Positions 47,199-55,727 of a stretch of 64,000 nt of DNA are shown piece after piece. This stretch comes from Sphingomonas crusticola (GTDB taxonomy: Bacteria; Pseudomonadota; Alphaproteobacteria; Sphingomonadales; Sphingomonadaceae). Each line of letters starts with the position of its first letter. Position 1 is the stretch's first letter. The position numbers and the translations under genes were made by a program. The notes under the pieces were generated by a model that did no database searches, had not been told where the DNA came from, and saw only the letters and a list, made by a program, of their open reading frames with translations. The stretch spans positions 1,426,001 to 1,490,000 of the forward strand of contig NZ_QTJP01000001.1 of assembly GCF_003391115.1 (NCBI RefSeq), given 5' to 3'.

Positions 47199-47561
47199 AT
47201 GACAATGCAGGACAAGGTCAATCTCGCCGAGAAGCTTGCCAGCTTCTCCGATCATTGGAAGCCGCGCATCGTCGGGGGCTACAATGGCAACGACATCATG
47301 GTCGTGCGCATCGAGGGACCCTTCGATTGGCACAAGCATGACGAGACCGACGATCTCTTCCTGGTGATCGAAGGCAAGCTCGACATCGAATTGCGCGATC
47401 GCATCGTGACGCTCACCGCAGGCGAATTGTTCGTCGTCCCCGCAGGCGTCGAGCACCGCCCAGTCGCCCGCTACGGTGAGGTGAAGATTCTGCTGATCGA
47501 GCCGAGCGGGACGCCCAATACGGGCGATCCGGCGACCGCCGTCGAGAAGCTCAGGATCTGA
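47199..47561 (+). CDS. Small single-domain cupin protein
   Basis: A 120-residue cupin. Motif 1 is FDWHKHDETDDLFLVIEGKL (His and Glu metal ligands, about 47-66), and motif 2 is LFVVPAGVEHRPVARYGEVK (about 86-105). No enzyme partner domain is attached. Its place between frmA and fghA suggests that it helps formaldehyde metabolism, possibly as a binding or sensing protein, but no activity can be read from sequence. Confidence 0.88.
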   Translation: MTMQDKVNLAEKLASFSDHWKPRIVGGYNGNDIMVVRIEGPFDWHKHDETDDLFLVIEGKLDIELRDRIVTLTAGELFVVPAGVEHRPVARYGEVKILLIEPSGTPNTGDPATAVEKLRI

Positions 47562-47606
47562 TGATCGCAGGACGCTGATGGCCTTGACCACCTCCTCCCG
47601 TTCGGG

Positions 47607-47673
47607 CTGAGCTTGTCGAAGCCCTGTTCTTGCTAACCCTCGGAAGATCCGGTCAGCCCTTCGACAAGCTCAG
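47607..47673. repeat. Inverted-repeat element before fghA
   Basis: Perfect 15-base arms ctgagcttgtcgaag (47607-47621) and cttcgacaagctcag (47659-47673) around a 37-base loop. This core is a very common intergenic repeat of sphingomonads and some other proteobacteria. The right end runs into the ribosome-binding site of fghA. Confidence 0.7.
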
Positions 47674-47691
47674 GGCGAATGGAGAAGTCAG

Positions 47692-48528
47692 TTGGAAACC
47701 CTCTCGACCAACCGGGCCCATGGCGGCATTCAAGGCGTCTACCGCCACGCGTCCGCCGCGACCGGGACCGACATGTCCTTCTCCGTGTTCGTGCCGGAGC
47801 ATGACGAAGGCGAGAAACTGCCCGTCGTCTGGTATCTCTCGGGCCTCACCTGCACCCATGCCAACGTCACCGACAAAGGCGAATATCGGCGCGCCTGTGC
47901 CGAGCATCGCCTGATCTTCGTCGCGCCCGATACTTCGCCGCGCGGCGAGGGTGTCCCCGACGATCCCGCCGGCGCCTATGATTTCGGCCTCGGCGCGGGC
48001 TTCTATGTCGATGCGACGCAGGAACCCTGGGCGGCCAATTACCGCATGGAAACCTACGTCGCCGAGGAATTGCCCGAGCTCGTCCGCGCCGAATTCCCCG
48101 CCGACATGGCCCGCCAGTCGATCATGGGCCATTCAATGGGTGGCCATGGCGCGCTCACCATCGGCCTGATCTACCCCGATCGCTACAAGGCCGTCTCCGC
48201 CTTCGCGCCGATCGTCGCGCCGTCGCGCGTACCGTGGGGGCAAAAGGCGCTCGCCGGTTATCTCGGGCCGGACCATGGCGCATGGCGCCGGCACGATGCG
48301 GTGGCGCTGATCGAGGACGGCGCCCGCATTCCCGAATTGCTGGTCGATCAGGGCGGCGACGATCAATTCCTATCCAGCGAGTTGCGGCCGGAGCTGCTGC
48401 GCCAGGCCTGCACCGAAGCGGGCATCGATCTCACGCTCAATATCCGCCCCGGTTACGATCATTCTTATTATTTCATCTCGACCTTCATGGCCGATCAGCT
48501 CGCTTGGCATGCCGCGCGGTTGGCGTAG
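47692..48528 (+). CDS. fghA: S-formylglutathione hydrolase
   Basis: Esterase-D-type serine hydrolase releasing formate and glutathione, the second step after frmA. The start is a TTG at 47692, supported by ggagaag at 47681-47687 and by the normal N-terminus ETLSTNRAHGGIQGVYRHAS; no in-frame ATG is nearby. The nucleophile Ser is in SIMGHSMGGHGALTIGL (near residue 146), Asp in LLVDQGGDDQFL and His in RPGYDHSYYFISTFMADQ. The length of 278 residues is normal. Confidence 0.94.
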   Translation: METLSTNRAHGGIQGVYRHASAATGTDMSFSVFVPEHDEGEKLPVVWYLSGLTCTHANVTDKGEYRRACAEHRLIFVAPDTSPRGEGVPDDPAGAYDFGLGAGFYVDATQEPWAANYRMETYVAEELPELVRAEFPADMARQSIMGHSMGGHGALTIGLIYPDRYKAVSAFAPIVAPSRVPWGQKALAGYLGPDHGAWRRHDAVALIEDGARIPELLVDQGGDDQFLSSELRPELLRQACTEAGIDLTLNIRPGYDHSYYFISTFMADQLAWHAARLA

Positions 48529-48559
48529 AAGATCGGCGCGATAATCAGGGGGGAAGCTC

Positions 48560-49972
48560 ATGGGGTGGCATAGGCGCAAGCCGATCGAGACGGCGGAAAC
48601 CCGCACCGGGCCGCGCCTGACGCCTTCGCTCTCCTGGCCGCATCTGATGGCGCTCGGCGTCGGCTCGATCGTCGGCACCGGCATCCTCACGCTCATCGGC
48701 GTCGGGGCCGACCGCGCCGGCCCGGCGGTATTGCTGTCCTTCGCCATCGCCGGCGCGATCTGCGCCTGCGCGGCGCTCGCTTATGCCGAAATGGCGACGA
48801 TGATGCCCGCCGCCGGCAGCGCCTATACCTACAGCTATGCGGTGCTCGGCGAGACGATCGCCTGGATTGTCGGCTGGAGCCTGATCCTCGAATATTCGCT
48901 GGTGGTCTCGACGGTCGCGGTCGGCTGGTCGGGCTATGCCGCACCCTTGCTGACCGCGATCGGCTTCCCCGAGGCGCTGACCAAGGGCCCCTCGCTCGGC
49001 GGCGTCGCCAACCTGCCGGCGATCTTCATCATCGCCGTCGTCGCCGGCCTGCTCTGCATCGGCACGCGCGAAAGCGCGCGGCTCAACACCATCCTCGTCC
49101 TGATCAAGATCGCCACGCTCGCTTTGTTTGTTGCGGTGGCGCTGCCCGCGTTCAACAGCATCAACCTTCACCCGTTCATGCCGCACGGCTTCGCCAAGAT
49201 CGTCGAGCCCGACGGCACCGCACGCGGCGTGATGGCGGCAGCCGCGATCATCTTCTTCGCATTCTACGGCTTCGACGCCATCTCGACCGCGGCCGAGGAA
49301 GCCAAGAAACCCGAGCGCGATCTCGCCATCGGCATCGTCGGATCGATGCTGGTCTGCACATTGATCTACGTGCTGGTCGCCGCGGCGGCCGTCGGCGCCG
49401 TGCCCTATACCAAATTCGCCGACAGCCCCGAGCCGCTCGCCCTGATCCTGCGCGAAATGGGCCAGGGACGGATCGCGCACATCATCGCTATCGCCGCCGT
49501 GATTGCCTTGCCGACCGTTTTGCTGGGCTTCCTCTACGGCCAAAGCCGCATCTTCCTCGTGATGGCGCGCGACGGCTTCCTGCCGCCCAAGCTCGCCGCC
49601 ATCTCGGCGCGCGGCACGCCGGTGCGCATCACCATCCTGACCGCGATCATCGTTGCGATCATCGCGGGCGTGCTGCCGATCGACCAGATCGCCGCGCTTG
49701 CCAATGCCGGCACGCTCATCGCCTTCATCGCGGTCGCGACCTGCATGCTGGTGATGCGCCGCCGCGATCCCGATATCCGCCGCCCGTTCCGCACGCCCCT
49801 GGTGTGGCTGGTCGGCCCGGGAGCGATCCTCGGCTGCCTCTACCTCTTCGCCAGCCTGCCTACCAAAACGATCCTGTGGTGCCTGCTGTGGAACGCGTTG
49901 GGCATCGCGATCTATGCGGTCTACGGGCGACATCGCGCGCTTCTGGGGAAGAGCCCGCGCCCATTGCATTAG
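48560..49972 (+). CDS. Amino acid permease, APC superfamily (CAT-like)
   Basis: Inner-membrane transporter of 470 residues with about 12 helices. The first helix carries the APC signature LGVGSIVGTGILTLIGVGAD. Further conserved parts are YAEMATMMPAAGSAYTYSYA and FFAFYGFDAISTAAEEAKKP, the latter typical of cationic amino-acid and YfnA-like transporters. The start at 48560 is a well-placed ATG after gggggaagc. The substrate is probably an amino acid. It stands 31 bases after fghA and may share its transcript. Confidence 0.91.
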   Translation: MGWHRRKPIETAETRTGPRLTPSLSWPHLMALGVGSIVGTGILTLIGVGADRAGPAVLLSFAIAGAICACAALAYAEMATMMPAAGSAYTYSYAVLGETIAWIVGWSLILEYSLVVSTVAVGWSGYAAPLLTAIGFPEALTKGPSLGGVANLPAIFIIAVVAGLLCIGTRESARLNTILVLIKIATLALFVAVALPAFNSINLHPFMPHGFAKIVEPDGTARGVMAAAAIIFFAFYGFDAISTAAEEAKKPERDLAIGIVGSMLVCTLIYVLVAAAAVGAVPYTKFADSPEPLALILREMGQGRIAHIIAIAAVIALPTVLLGFLYGQSRIFLVMARDGFLPPKLAAISARGTPVRITILTAIIVAIIAGVLPIDQIAALANAGTLIAFIAVATCMLVMRRRDPDIRRPFRTPLVWLVGPGAILGCLYLFASLPTKTILWCLLWNALGIAIYAVYGRHRALLGKSPRPLH

Positions 49973-49983
49973 ATCAACCCTGA

Positions 49984-50030
49984 CCGTCGTCGCGAGGCAT
50001 GGCACGCGCCGCCGCGATCCAGCTCCGGAG
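49984..50030 (+). repeat. Half copy of the 34821-type palindromic repeat
   Basis: cgtcgtcgcgaggcatggcacgcg resembles the left half of the element at 34821-34900, including the cgcgaggc core, but the matching right half is missing. It may be a decayed copy. Confidence 0.4.
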
Positions 50031-50060
50031 GCCGAGCTGGACTTAGCTAAATCACGTGAC

Positions 50061-50089
50061 ACCGTTATGTAGCCCACCTACATAACGGT
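50061..50089. promoter_or_regulatory. Candidate ModE operator (perfect 12-base palindrome) upstream of modA
   Basis: accgttatgtag (50061-50072) and ctacataacggt (50078-50089) are exact inverted repeats around a five-base spacer. The cgttat...ataacg ends match the general form of molybdate-ModE operators. The site ends one base before the modA ATG. A possible -35 gtgaca (50056-50061) and -10 tacata (50079-50084), 17 bases apart, would place the operator over the promoter, a good position for repression. A ModE homologue is encoded at 54936-55727. Confidence 0.75.
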
Positions 50090-50090
50090 C

Positions 50091-50840
50091 ATGCTCCGGC
50101 TGATCCGCTTCATTCTCGCCTCGTTCCCCGTCCTGGCGTTGAGCTCGCCGCTCCTCGCCGCCGACACCCAGGTCGCGGTCGCCGCAAACTTCACCGAGCC
50201 CGCCAAGCAGATCGCGGCGGACTTCGCCAAGGCGACCAGCCACCGGGCGATATTGTCGTTCGGCTCGTCCGGCGCATTCTATGCGCAGATGACGCACGGC
50301 GCGCCGTTCGAGATCTTCCTGTCGGCCGATGCCGATCGGCCGAAGAAGGCCGAACAGGACGGCATCGCAATGCCCGGCACCCGCTTCACCTATGCGATCG
50401 GACGGCTTGTCCTCTATTCGATCGATCCGGCATTGGTCGACCGGCGGGGTGCGGTGTTGAAAGGCGGCAATTTCGCCAGGCTTTCGATCGCCGATCCGAT
50501 CGCCGCGCCCTATGGACTGGCCGCTGTCCAGACGATGCAGAAGATGGGCGTGTACTCCGCCATCGCGCCGAAAATCGTCAAAGGCACGTCGATCACGCAG
50601 GCCTATGATTTCGTCGCGACCGGTGCCGCTCCGCTCGGCTTCATTGCGCTCAGCCAGGTCGTCACCATCCCCGGCGGCTCGCGCTGGCTCGTGCCCCAAT
50701 CCTTGCACGCTCCTATCGAACAGCAGGCCATCCTGTTGAAGGTCGGCGCCGGCAATCCGGCGGCAAAGGCATTCCTCAAATATCTGCGCAGCCCCGCCGC
50801 AATCCGCATTATCAAACGCTACGGCTACGAAACGCGCTGA
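50091..50840 (+). CDS. modA: Molybdate ABC transporter, substrate-binding protein ModA
   Basis: Periplasmic protein binding molybdate or tungstate for import. The signal peptide ([20 protein letters not shown]) ends near residue 23. The mature protein starts [20 protein letters not shown], and the oxyanion-binding region [20 protein letters not shown] is near 55-74. The length is 249 residues. There is no ribosome-binding site between the operator and ATG 50091, so the mRNA may be leaderless. modB follows 17 bases downstream. Confidence 0.94.
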   Translation: MLRLIRFILASFPVLALSSPLLAADTQVAVAANFTEPAKQIAADFAKATSHRAILSFGSSGAFYAQMTHGAPFEIFLSADADRPKKAEQDGIAMPGTRFTYAIGRLVLYSIDPALVDRRGAVLKGGNFARLSIADPIAAPYGLAAVQTMQKMGVYSAIAPKIVKGTSITQAYDFVATGAAPLGFIALSQVVTIPGGSRWLVPQSLHAPIEQQAILLKVGAGNPAAKAFLKYLRSPAAIRIIKRYGYETR

Positions 50841-50857
50841 CGTCTGGGGATAATGTG

Positions 50858-51535
50858 ATGGACTCCCCGATCGGCGTCGTGCTCGCCACCACGGCCGAAC
50901 TGGCACTTGTCACTACTCTGTTGCTGTTGCTGATCGCGACGCCGCTCGCCTGGTGGCTGGCGCGCTCGCGTAGCTGGTGGAAGGAGGTCGCGGGCGCGCT
51001 CAGCGCCTTGCCGCTGGTGCTGCCGCCGACCGTGATCGGCTTCTACGTCCTGATCGCGCTCGGCCCGGCAAGTCCGCTGATGGTGCCGCTCCACTGGTTC
51101 GGCATCCGCACGCTCGCCTTCACCTTCACCGGGCTGGTGATCGGCTCGCTCTTCTATTCGCTGCCGTTCGCGGTGCAGCCGCTGCGCACGGCGTTCGAGG
51201 CGGTCGGCGAGCGCCCGCTGGAGGTGGCGGCGACCCTCGGCGCGGGCCCGCTCGACCGCTTCCTTACCGTGGCGGTGCCGCTCTCACGGCGCGGCTTCAT
51301 CTCGGCCGCGATCCTGGTGTTCGCGCATACGGTCGGCGAATTCGGCGTGGTGCTGATGATCGGCGGATCCATCCCGGGCCAGACCGAAGTCCTGTCGACG
51401 CGCATCTACACCTTGGTGGAAAGCCTGCAATATGGCGCCGCGCACCGCATCGCCGCGGGCCTCGTCGCCTTTGCCTTCGTCAGCCTGTTCGCTTTACTGC
51501 TGATCGAGCGCCGCGCCGCACGGATCGCCTTATGA
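50858..51535 (+). CDS. modB: Molybdate ABC transporter permease ModB
   Basis: Inner-membrane permease with about five or six helices. The EAA loop that docks on the ATPase is [20 protein letters not shown] (about 125-144). [20 protein letters not shown] and [20 protein letters not shown] are typical of ModB. The length is 225 residues from the ATG at 50858; a GTG at 50855 is also in frame. The stop overlaps modC (ATGA). Confidence 0.94.
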   Translation: MDSPIGVVLATTAELALVTTLLLLLIATPLAWWLARSRSWWKEVAGALSALPLVLPPTVIGFYVLIALGPASPLMVPLHWFGIRTLAFTFTGLVIGSLFYSLPFAVQPLRTAFEAVGERPLEVAATLGAGPLDRFLTVAVPLSRRGFISAAILVFAHTVGEFGVVLMIGGSIPGQTEVLSTRIYTLVESLQYGAAHRIAAGLVAFAFVSLFALLLIERRAARIAL

Positions 51536-52194
51536 CTGGCCAGGTGGAAGCACATTTCAACGGCACGCTGGGCGCGCTTGTACTGGACGCCCGCTTCGCC
51601 GTTCCGTCGACGGGCGTGACCGCTTTGTTCGGCCGCTCCGGATCGGGCAAAACCACCATCCTGCGCTGTCTCGCCGGGCAAGAGCACATGACCGGCCTGC
51701 TGCGGGTGAATGGTGAGACCTGGCAGGACGAACGCCATTTCCTGCCGCCCGAGCGCCGCCGCGTCGGCTTCGTCTTCCAGGGCGCCAATCTGCTGCCGCA
51801 CCTCAGCGTCCGCGCCAACCTCGCTTACGCGGCCCGCCGTGCGCACGACCCGCTCCCGCTCGCCGAGATCGTCGACCGCACCGGGATCGCCGCTTTGCTC
51901 AATCGCATGCCGGCCCGCCTCTCGGGCGGCGAGGCCCAGCGCGTCGCCATCGCCCGCGCCTTGCTCATCCGGCCGAAACTGCTGCTCCTCGACGAACCGC
52001 TGTCCGCGCTGGACAGCGAAGCCAAGGCCGAGCTGTCCGACTATCTCGCGGCCCTGCTGCCGCAGCTCGCCACGCCATCGTTCTTCGTCAGCCACAATCC
52101 CGATGAAGTCGCCCGCCTTGCCCATCGCCGCATCCTGATCGACAATGGCCGGGTCGTCGGCGGAACGTCCGACCCCTTGTTGTCCGTCCGCTAA
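51532..52194 (+). CDS. modC: Molybdate ABC transporter ATP-binding protein ModC (short form)
   Basis: ABC ATPase energising molybdate import. Walker A is [20 protein letters not shown] (about 30-49), the signature [16 protein letters not shown] near 130, Walker [16 protein letters not shown] near 154, and the switch His in [13 protein letters not shown]. It has 220 residues and stops after the nucleotide-binding domain, so the C-terminal Mop/TOBE domain of E. coli ModC is absent. The tandem Mop domains of the ModE homologue are the only molybdate-sensing modules seen in this window. Confidence 0.92.
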   Translation: MTGQVEAHFNGTLGALVLDARFAVPSTGVTALFGRSGSGKTTILRCLAGQEHMTGLLRVNGETWQDERHFLPPERRRVGFVFQGANLLPHLSVRANLAYAARRAHDPLPLAEIVDRTGIAALLNRMPARLSGGEAQRVAIARALLIRPKLLLLDEPLSALDSEAKAELSDYLAALLPQLATPSFFVSHNPDEVARLAHRRILIDNGRVVGGTSDPLLSVR

Positions 52195-52237
52195 ACGAGA
52201 AGACCCTTATCGTCAGGCGTGGCAGGCGCCTCGCCGA

Positions 52238-54349
52238 TCAGGACGCCACGCCCAGCTGCTGCAGCATGAAGGACTGCCATTCCGCATTCTGGCGAAAGCG
52301 CTCGAACCGCCCCGATTTGCCGCCGTGGCCCGCTTCCATATTGACCCGGAAGACCAAGGGATTGTTGTCGGTCTTGCGCTCGCGCAGCTTGGCGACCCAC
52401 TTGGTTGGCTCATAATATTGCACCTGGCTGTCCCACAGCCCGGTACCCACGAACAGCGCCGGATAGTCTTTCGCCGTGACATTGTCGTAGGGCGAATAGC
52501 TCAGCATATAATCGTAATAGGGCTTCTGCGCCGGGTTGCCCCACTCGTCATATTCGAAGGTGGTGAGCGGGATCGACGCGTCCAGCATCGTCGTCACCAC
52601 GTCGACGAACGGGACTTGCGCGATGATTACCCTGTAATCGCCGGGCGCCATGTTGGCGACGCCGCCCATCAGCAGTCCGCCGGCGCTGCCGCCCATTGCC
52701 GCGACGCGATCGCTGGAGGCATATTTCTGCGCCACCAGATAGCGGGTGACGTCGATGAAGTCGGTGAAGCTGTTCTTCTTATTGAGCAGGTGGCCGTCGT
52801 CATACCAGCCGCGCCCCATTTCCTGGCCGCCGCGGATATGGGCGATCGCATAGACCACGCCGCGGTCGAGCAGGCCGATCCGCCCCGCATCCACCGCCGG
52901 ATCGGTCGAATTGCCGTAGCTGCCATAGGCATATTGGAATAACGGCGCGGTCCCGTCGCGCTTAACGCCCTTGGCATAGACCACCGAAACCGGGATTTTC
53001 GTGCCGTCGCGCGCGGGTGCCCACAGACGTTCGGTCACATATTTGGCCGGGTCGTAACCCGGCACCGGCGCCACCTTGAGCACGCGCCGCTCGCCGGTCC
53101 TGGCATTGACCTCATAGGTCGTCGTCGGGGTGACGAGCGAACCATAGGTGTAGCGCACCCACGGCGTCGCCGGCTCCTCGTTCACGTCGAGCGCCATGCG
53201 ATAAGCCGGCTCGTCCGCTTTGACCGGCAGCGACCTGCCGGCATCGCTCAGCAGCCGGATCATGCGGTTGCCGCCTTCGCGCTGGTCGATGGCGACGAAG
53301 CCCTCGAACGGCTTGAAGCCTTCGATGAAGACGGTGTCGCTGGCCGGCGTCAGGTCGCGCCACGCGGCAATGCCCTGCGCCAGCGCGCCGTCGGCGACCG
53401 TGACCAGCTTGTAATTCTTGGCATCCTTGTTGGTGCGGATGATCCAGTGGTCGCCGATATGGTCCGCACTGTAGCGGAATTCGCGCACGCGCGGCGCGAC
53501 CACGGTGAAGTTGGCCGGGGAGGCAACGGGGGCGCAGCGTTCCTCGTCGCTGACCGTGCTTTCGACCGCGATGCACACGAACTTGTCGTCGGTGGTGCGG
53601 CCTATCCCCATCTGGAACGTGTCGTCCTTCTCCTCATAGAGCAGCCGGTCGCTGGCAGCCGGCGTGCCCAGCACATGCGCCTTCACCTGATAGCCGCGCA
53701 GCGTCACCGGATCCTTGGCGATGTAGAGGATCGTCCGATTGTCCGCGGCCCACACGAGGTTCGGTTCGACGTTGGATACGGTGTCGGTCAGCACCTGCCC
53801 GGTAGCGAGATCCTTGACCTTCAGCACATATTGCCGACGCCCGATCACGTCCTCCGCCCACGCGACGAGGCGGTTGTCGGGGCTGACCTGCCAGTCGCTC
53901 AGCGCGAAGAAACTATGGCCCCTGGCCATCGCCGGTTCGTCGAACAACAGCTCGGCCGGCGCGGCCTTGTCGCCCTTGCGCCGCTCGAAAATCGGATAAT
54001 CGGCACCGGTCTCGTAACGCGACGCATAATAATAACCATTGTCGAGATAGGGGACCGAGCTGTCGTCCTGTTTGATGTGGGCGACCGTCTCTTGATACAA
54101 AGTCGCCTGCAGCGGCTTGAGCTTGGCCAGCTGAGCGTCGGCATAGGCATTCTCGGCGGCCAGATAGGCCAGCATCTCGGGGTTCTTGCGGGTGTCGTCG
54201 CGCAGCCAATAATAATCGTCCTCGCGCGGCCCGTTGGGCGACGTCACCTGGAACGGCTTCTTGGCGACGCGCGGCACCGGCACATCCTGCGCAACCGCCC
54301 CGCTCGACAGGAGCAAAACCGCACCCGCCCATATCATCCACCGCGCCAT
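52238..54349 (-). CDS. S9 family prolyl oligopeptidase / oligopeptidase B-like, secreted
   Basis: Serine peptidase cleaving short peptides. ATG 54349 lies six bases after ggcgggg and opens a signal peptide (MIWAGAVLLLSSGAVAQ); an ATG at 54355 is the alternative. The N-terminal beta-propeller covers about residues 40-430, and its start GPREDDYYWLRDDTRKNPEM is typical of the family. The catalytic Ser is in AAMGGSAGGLLMGGVANMAP. Asp is in FVGTGLWDSQVQYYEPTKWV and His in VNMEAGHGGKSGRFERF. At 703 residues it matches oligopeptidase B. It is convergent with modC. Confidence 0.92.
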   Translation of the reverse strand: MARWMIWAGAVLLLSSGAVAQDVPVPRVAKKPFQVTSPNGPREDDYYWLRDDTRKNPEMLAYLAAENAYADAQLAKLKPLQATLYQETVAHIKQDDSSVPYLDNGYYYASRYETGADYPIFERRKGDKAAPAELLFDEPAMARGHSFFALSDWQVSPDNRLVAWAEDVIGRRQYVLKVKDLATGQVLTDTVSNVEPNLVWAADNRTILYIAKDPVTLRGYQVKAHVLGTPAASDRLLYEEKDDTFQMGIGRTTDDKFVCIAVESTVSDEERCAPVASPANFTVVAPRVREFRYSADHIGDHWIIRTNKDAKNYKLVTVADGALAQGIAAWRDLTPASDTVFIEGFKPFEGFVAIDQREGGNRMIRLLSDAGRSLPVKADEPAYRMALDVNEEPATPWVRYTYGSLVTPTTTYEVNARTGERRVLKVAPVPGYDPAKYVTERLWAPARDGTKIPVSVVYAKGVKRDGTAPLFQYAYGSYGNSTDPAVDAGRIGLLDRGVVYAIAHIRGGQEMGRGWYDDGHLLNKKNSFTDFIDVTRYLVAQKYASSDRVAAMGGSAGGLLMGGVANMAPGDYRVIIAQVPFVDVVTTMLDASIPLTTFEYDEWGNPAQKPYYDYMLSYSPYDNVTAKDYPALFVGTGLWDSQVQYYEPTKWVAKLRERKTDNNPLVFRVNMEAGHGGKSGRFERFRQNAEWQSFMLQQLGVAS

Positions 54350-54498
54350 GATCATCCCCGCCAACGCCGATATGTGCCGGACATAGCCTGACAACGAAGC
54401 CGCGCAACAGCTTCGCGTCCTTCAGGAACCGCGATACCCACGCCACGTTGCGGAAGGGAGGGAACCCAGCCAGCCACGGCCCGATCCGGAGATGTATC

Positions 54499-54891
54499 AT
54501 GGACCAGTTCAGCGGCGGTTGCCTGTGCGGCGACGTACGGGTGCGGGCCGACGGACGACCCTATCGCGTCGGTCTCTGCCATTGCCTCGACTGCCGCAAA
54601 CATACCGGATCGCTGTTCCACGCATCCGCGATATTCCCGGAGGATGCGGTCACGATCCAGGGCGAGACGCGCGACTATCTCGGCCGCTCCTTTTGTCTTC
54701 GCTGTGGCTCATCCGTCTTTCAGCGCGACGGTGACGAGATTGAAATCAGCATCGGCGCCCTCGATACCCCGAACCAACTCATGCCAAGCTACGAATTGTG
54801 GACGCGCCGCCGCGAAGCCTGGCTCCCGCCCTTCCCGCTAGCAAACCACTATGATGGCGATCGCGACCCCGGCAGCCGGTTCGAGGATTAG
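54499..54891 (+). CDS. GFA/CENP-V domain protein
   Basis: A 130-residue zinc-binding protein. The Cys pattern is GGCLCGDVRVRADG (about 7-20), LCHCLDCRKHTGS (about 31-43) and FCLRCGSSVFQRDG (about 70-83). These are the hallmarks of the glutathione-dependent-formaldehyde-activating (GFA) domain. Proteins named after GFA often do not act on formaldehyde, so the function is open. ATG 54499 follows ggag by seven bases. Confidence 0.9.
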   Translation: MDQFSGGCLCGDVRVRADGRPYRVGLCHCLDCRKHTGSLFHASAIFPEDAVTIQGETRDYLGRSFCLRCGSSVFQRDGDEIEISIGALDTPNQLMPSYELWTRRREAWLPPFPLANHYDGDRDPGSRFED

Positions 54892-54935
54892 CCGTTGACC
54901 GAACCACCTGACCCCGACGCTCGGACATGGTCGGT

Positions 54936-55727
54936 CTACTCGGTGGCCAGGATGATGTGTGAAGCCTTGATCAGAGCCTGCGCGGATGTGCCGATACCCA
55001 AGTGCAGCGCGTCGCCGCTTTCGCGGGTGACCGTGGCGGTAAGCGTCTTGCCCTGGCCCAGATCGAGCACGATCTCGTCATTCACCGCGCCCTGGTCATG
55101 ACGGATGACGGTGCCGGACAGGCAGTTGCGCGCCGAGGTGCGCAGCCGTTCGGCGCCGGGCGCGAGGATGACGAAGCTCGACTTGATGAGCGCCAGTGCT
55201 TCCCGTCCCGGAGCGAGGCCGAGATCGGCGACGCTGTCGCCGGTGATGATCGCGACGAGCAGGATCCCGCCGCCAATGTCCAATTCGACCTCGGAATTGA
55301 CCGCCCCCGGCGTCACCGATCGGACGATCCCGCGGAAGGTGTTGCGTGCGCTTGTCCTCAACCCGAGCCGCCAGATCAACCCGGCCGGGTCTTCGCCCTG
55401 TGCCAGCACGCCGTCCAGCCGCTCGATCGCTTGCGCCAGCTCGCTCTCGATCGCGCGATAGGCGGCCAGCACGGTCTCCCCCGCCGCGGTGATGCGCGCC
55501 GTGCCGCCGGCGCGCCCGCCCGGCTGCGCCTCGACCAGCGGCCGCTCGAACAGATTGTTGAGCGCCTGCACCGCGTCCCACGCGCCTTTATAGCTGATAC
55601 CCGCTTCCCTGGCGGCGGCGCTGATCGACCCGTGCTGTCCGATCGCCGCGAGCAGGGCCAGCCGCTGCGGGCCGGCATTGCCGGAGGCACGCGTGAGTTG
55701 CAGGATGGCGCGGGCGCTGTCGGTCAT
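54936..55727 (-). CDS. modE: ModE-type molybdate-responsive regulator with two Mop domains
   Basis: Transcription factor that in the family represses modABC when molybdate is bound. The N-terminal winged helix (about 15-110) includes QHGSISAAAREAGISYKGAW, LVEAQPGGRAGGTARITAAG. Two tandem Mop domains follow: about 125-190 (TSARNTFRGIVRSVTPGAVN) and about 195-262 (TSARNCLSGTVIRHDQGAVN). The length of 263 residues matches E. coli ModE. It shares an ATGA overlap with the TauE/SafE gene. A strong palindrome before modA is its likely target. Confidence 0.92.
   Translation of the reverse strand: MTDSARAILQLTRASGNAGPQRLALLAAIGQHGSISAAAREAGISYKGAWDAVQALNNLFERPLVEAQPGGRAGGTARITAAGETVLAAYRAIESELAQAIERLDGVLAQGEDPAGLIWRLGLRTSARNTFRGIVRSVTPGAVNSEVELDIGGGILLVAIITGDSVADLGLAPGREALALIKSSFVILAPGAERLRTSARNCLSGTVIRHDQGAVNDEIVLDLGQGKTLTATVTRESGDALHLGIGTSAQALIKASHIILATE

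Noticed and set aside
48545-50077. 510-codon open frame antisense to the amino-acid permease
   Set aside because: Asp/Arg/Gly-rich shadow translation without domains; it spans two plus-strand features.
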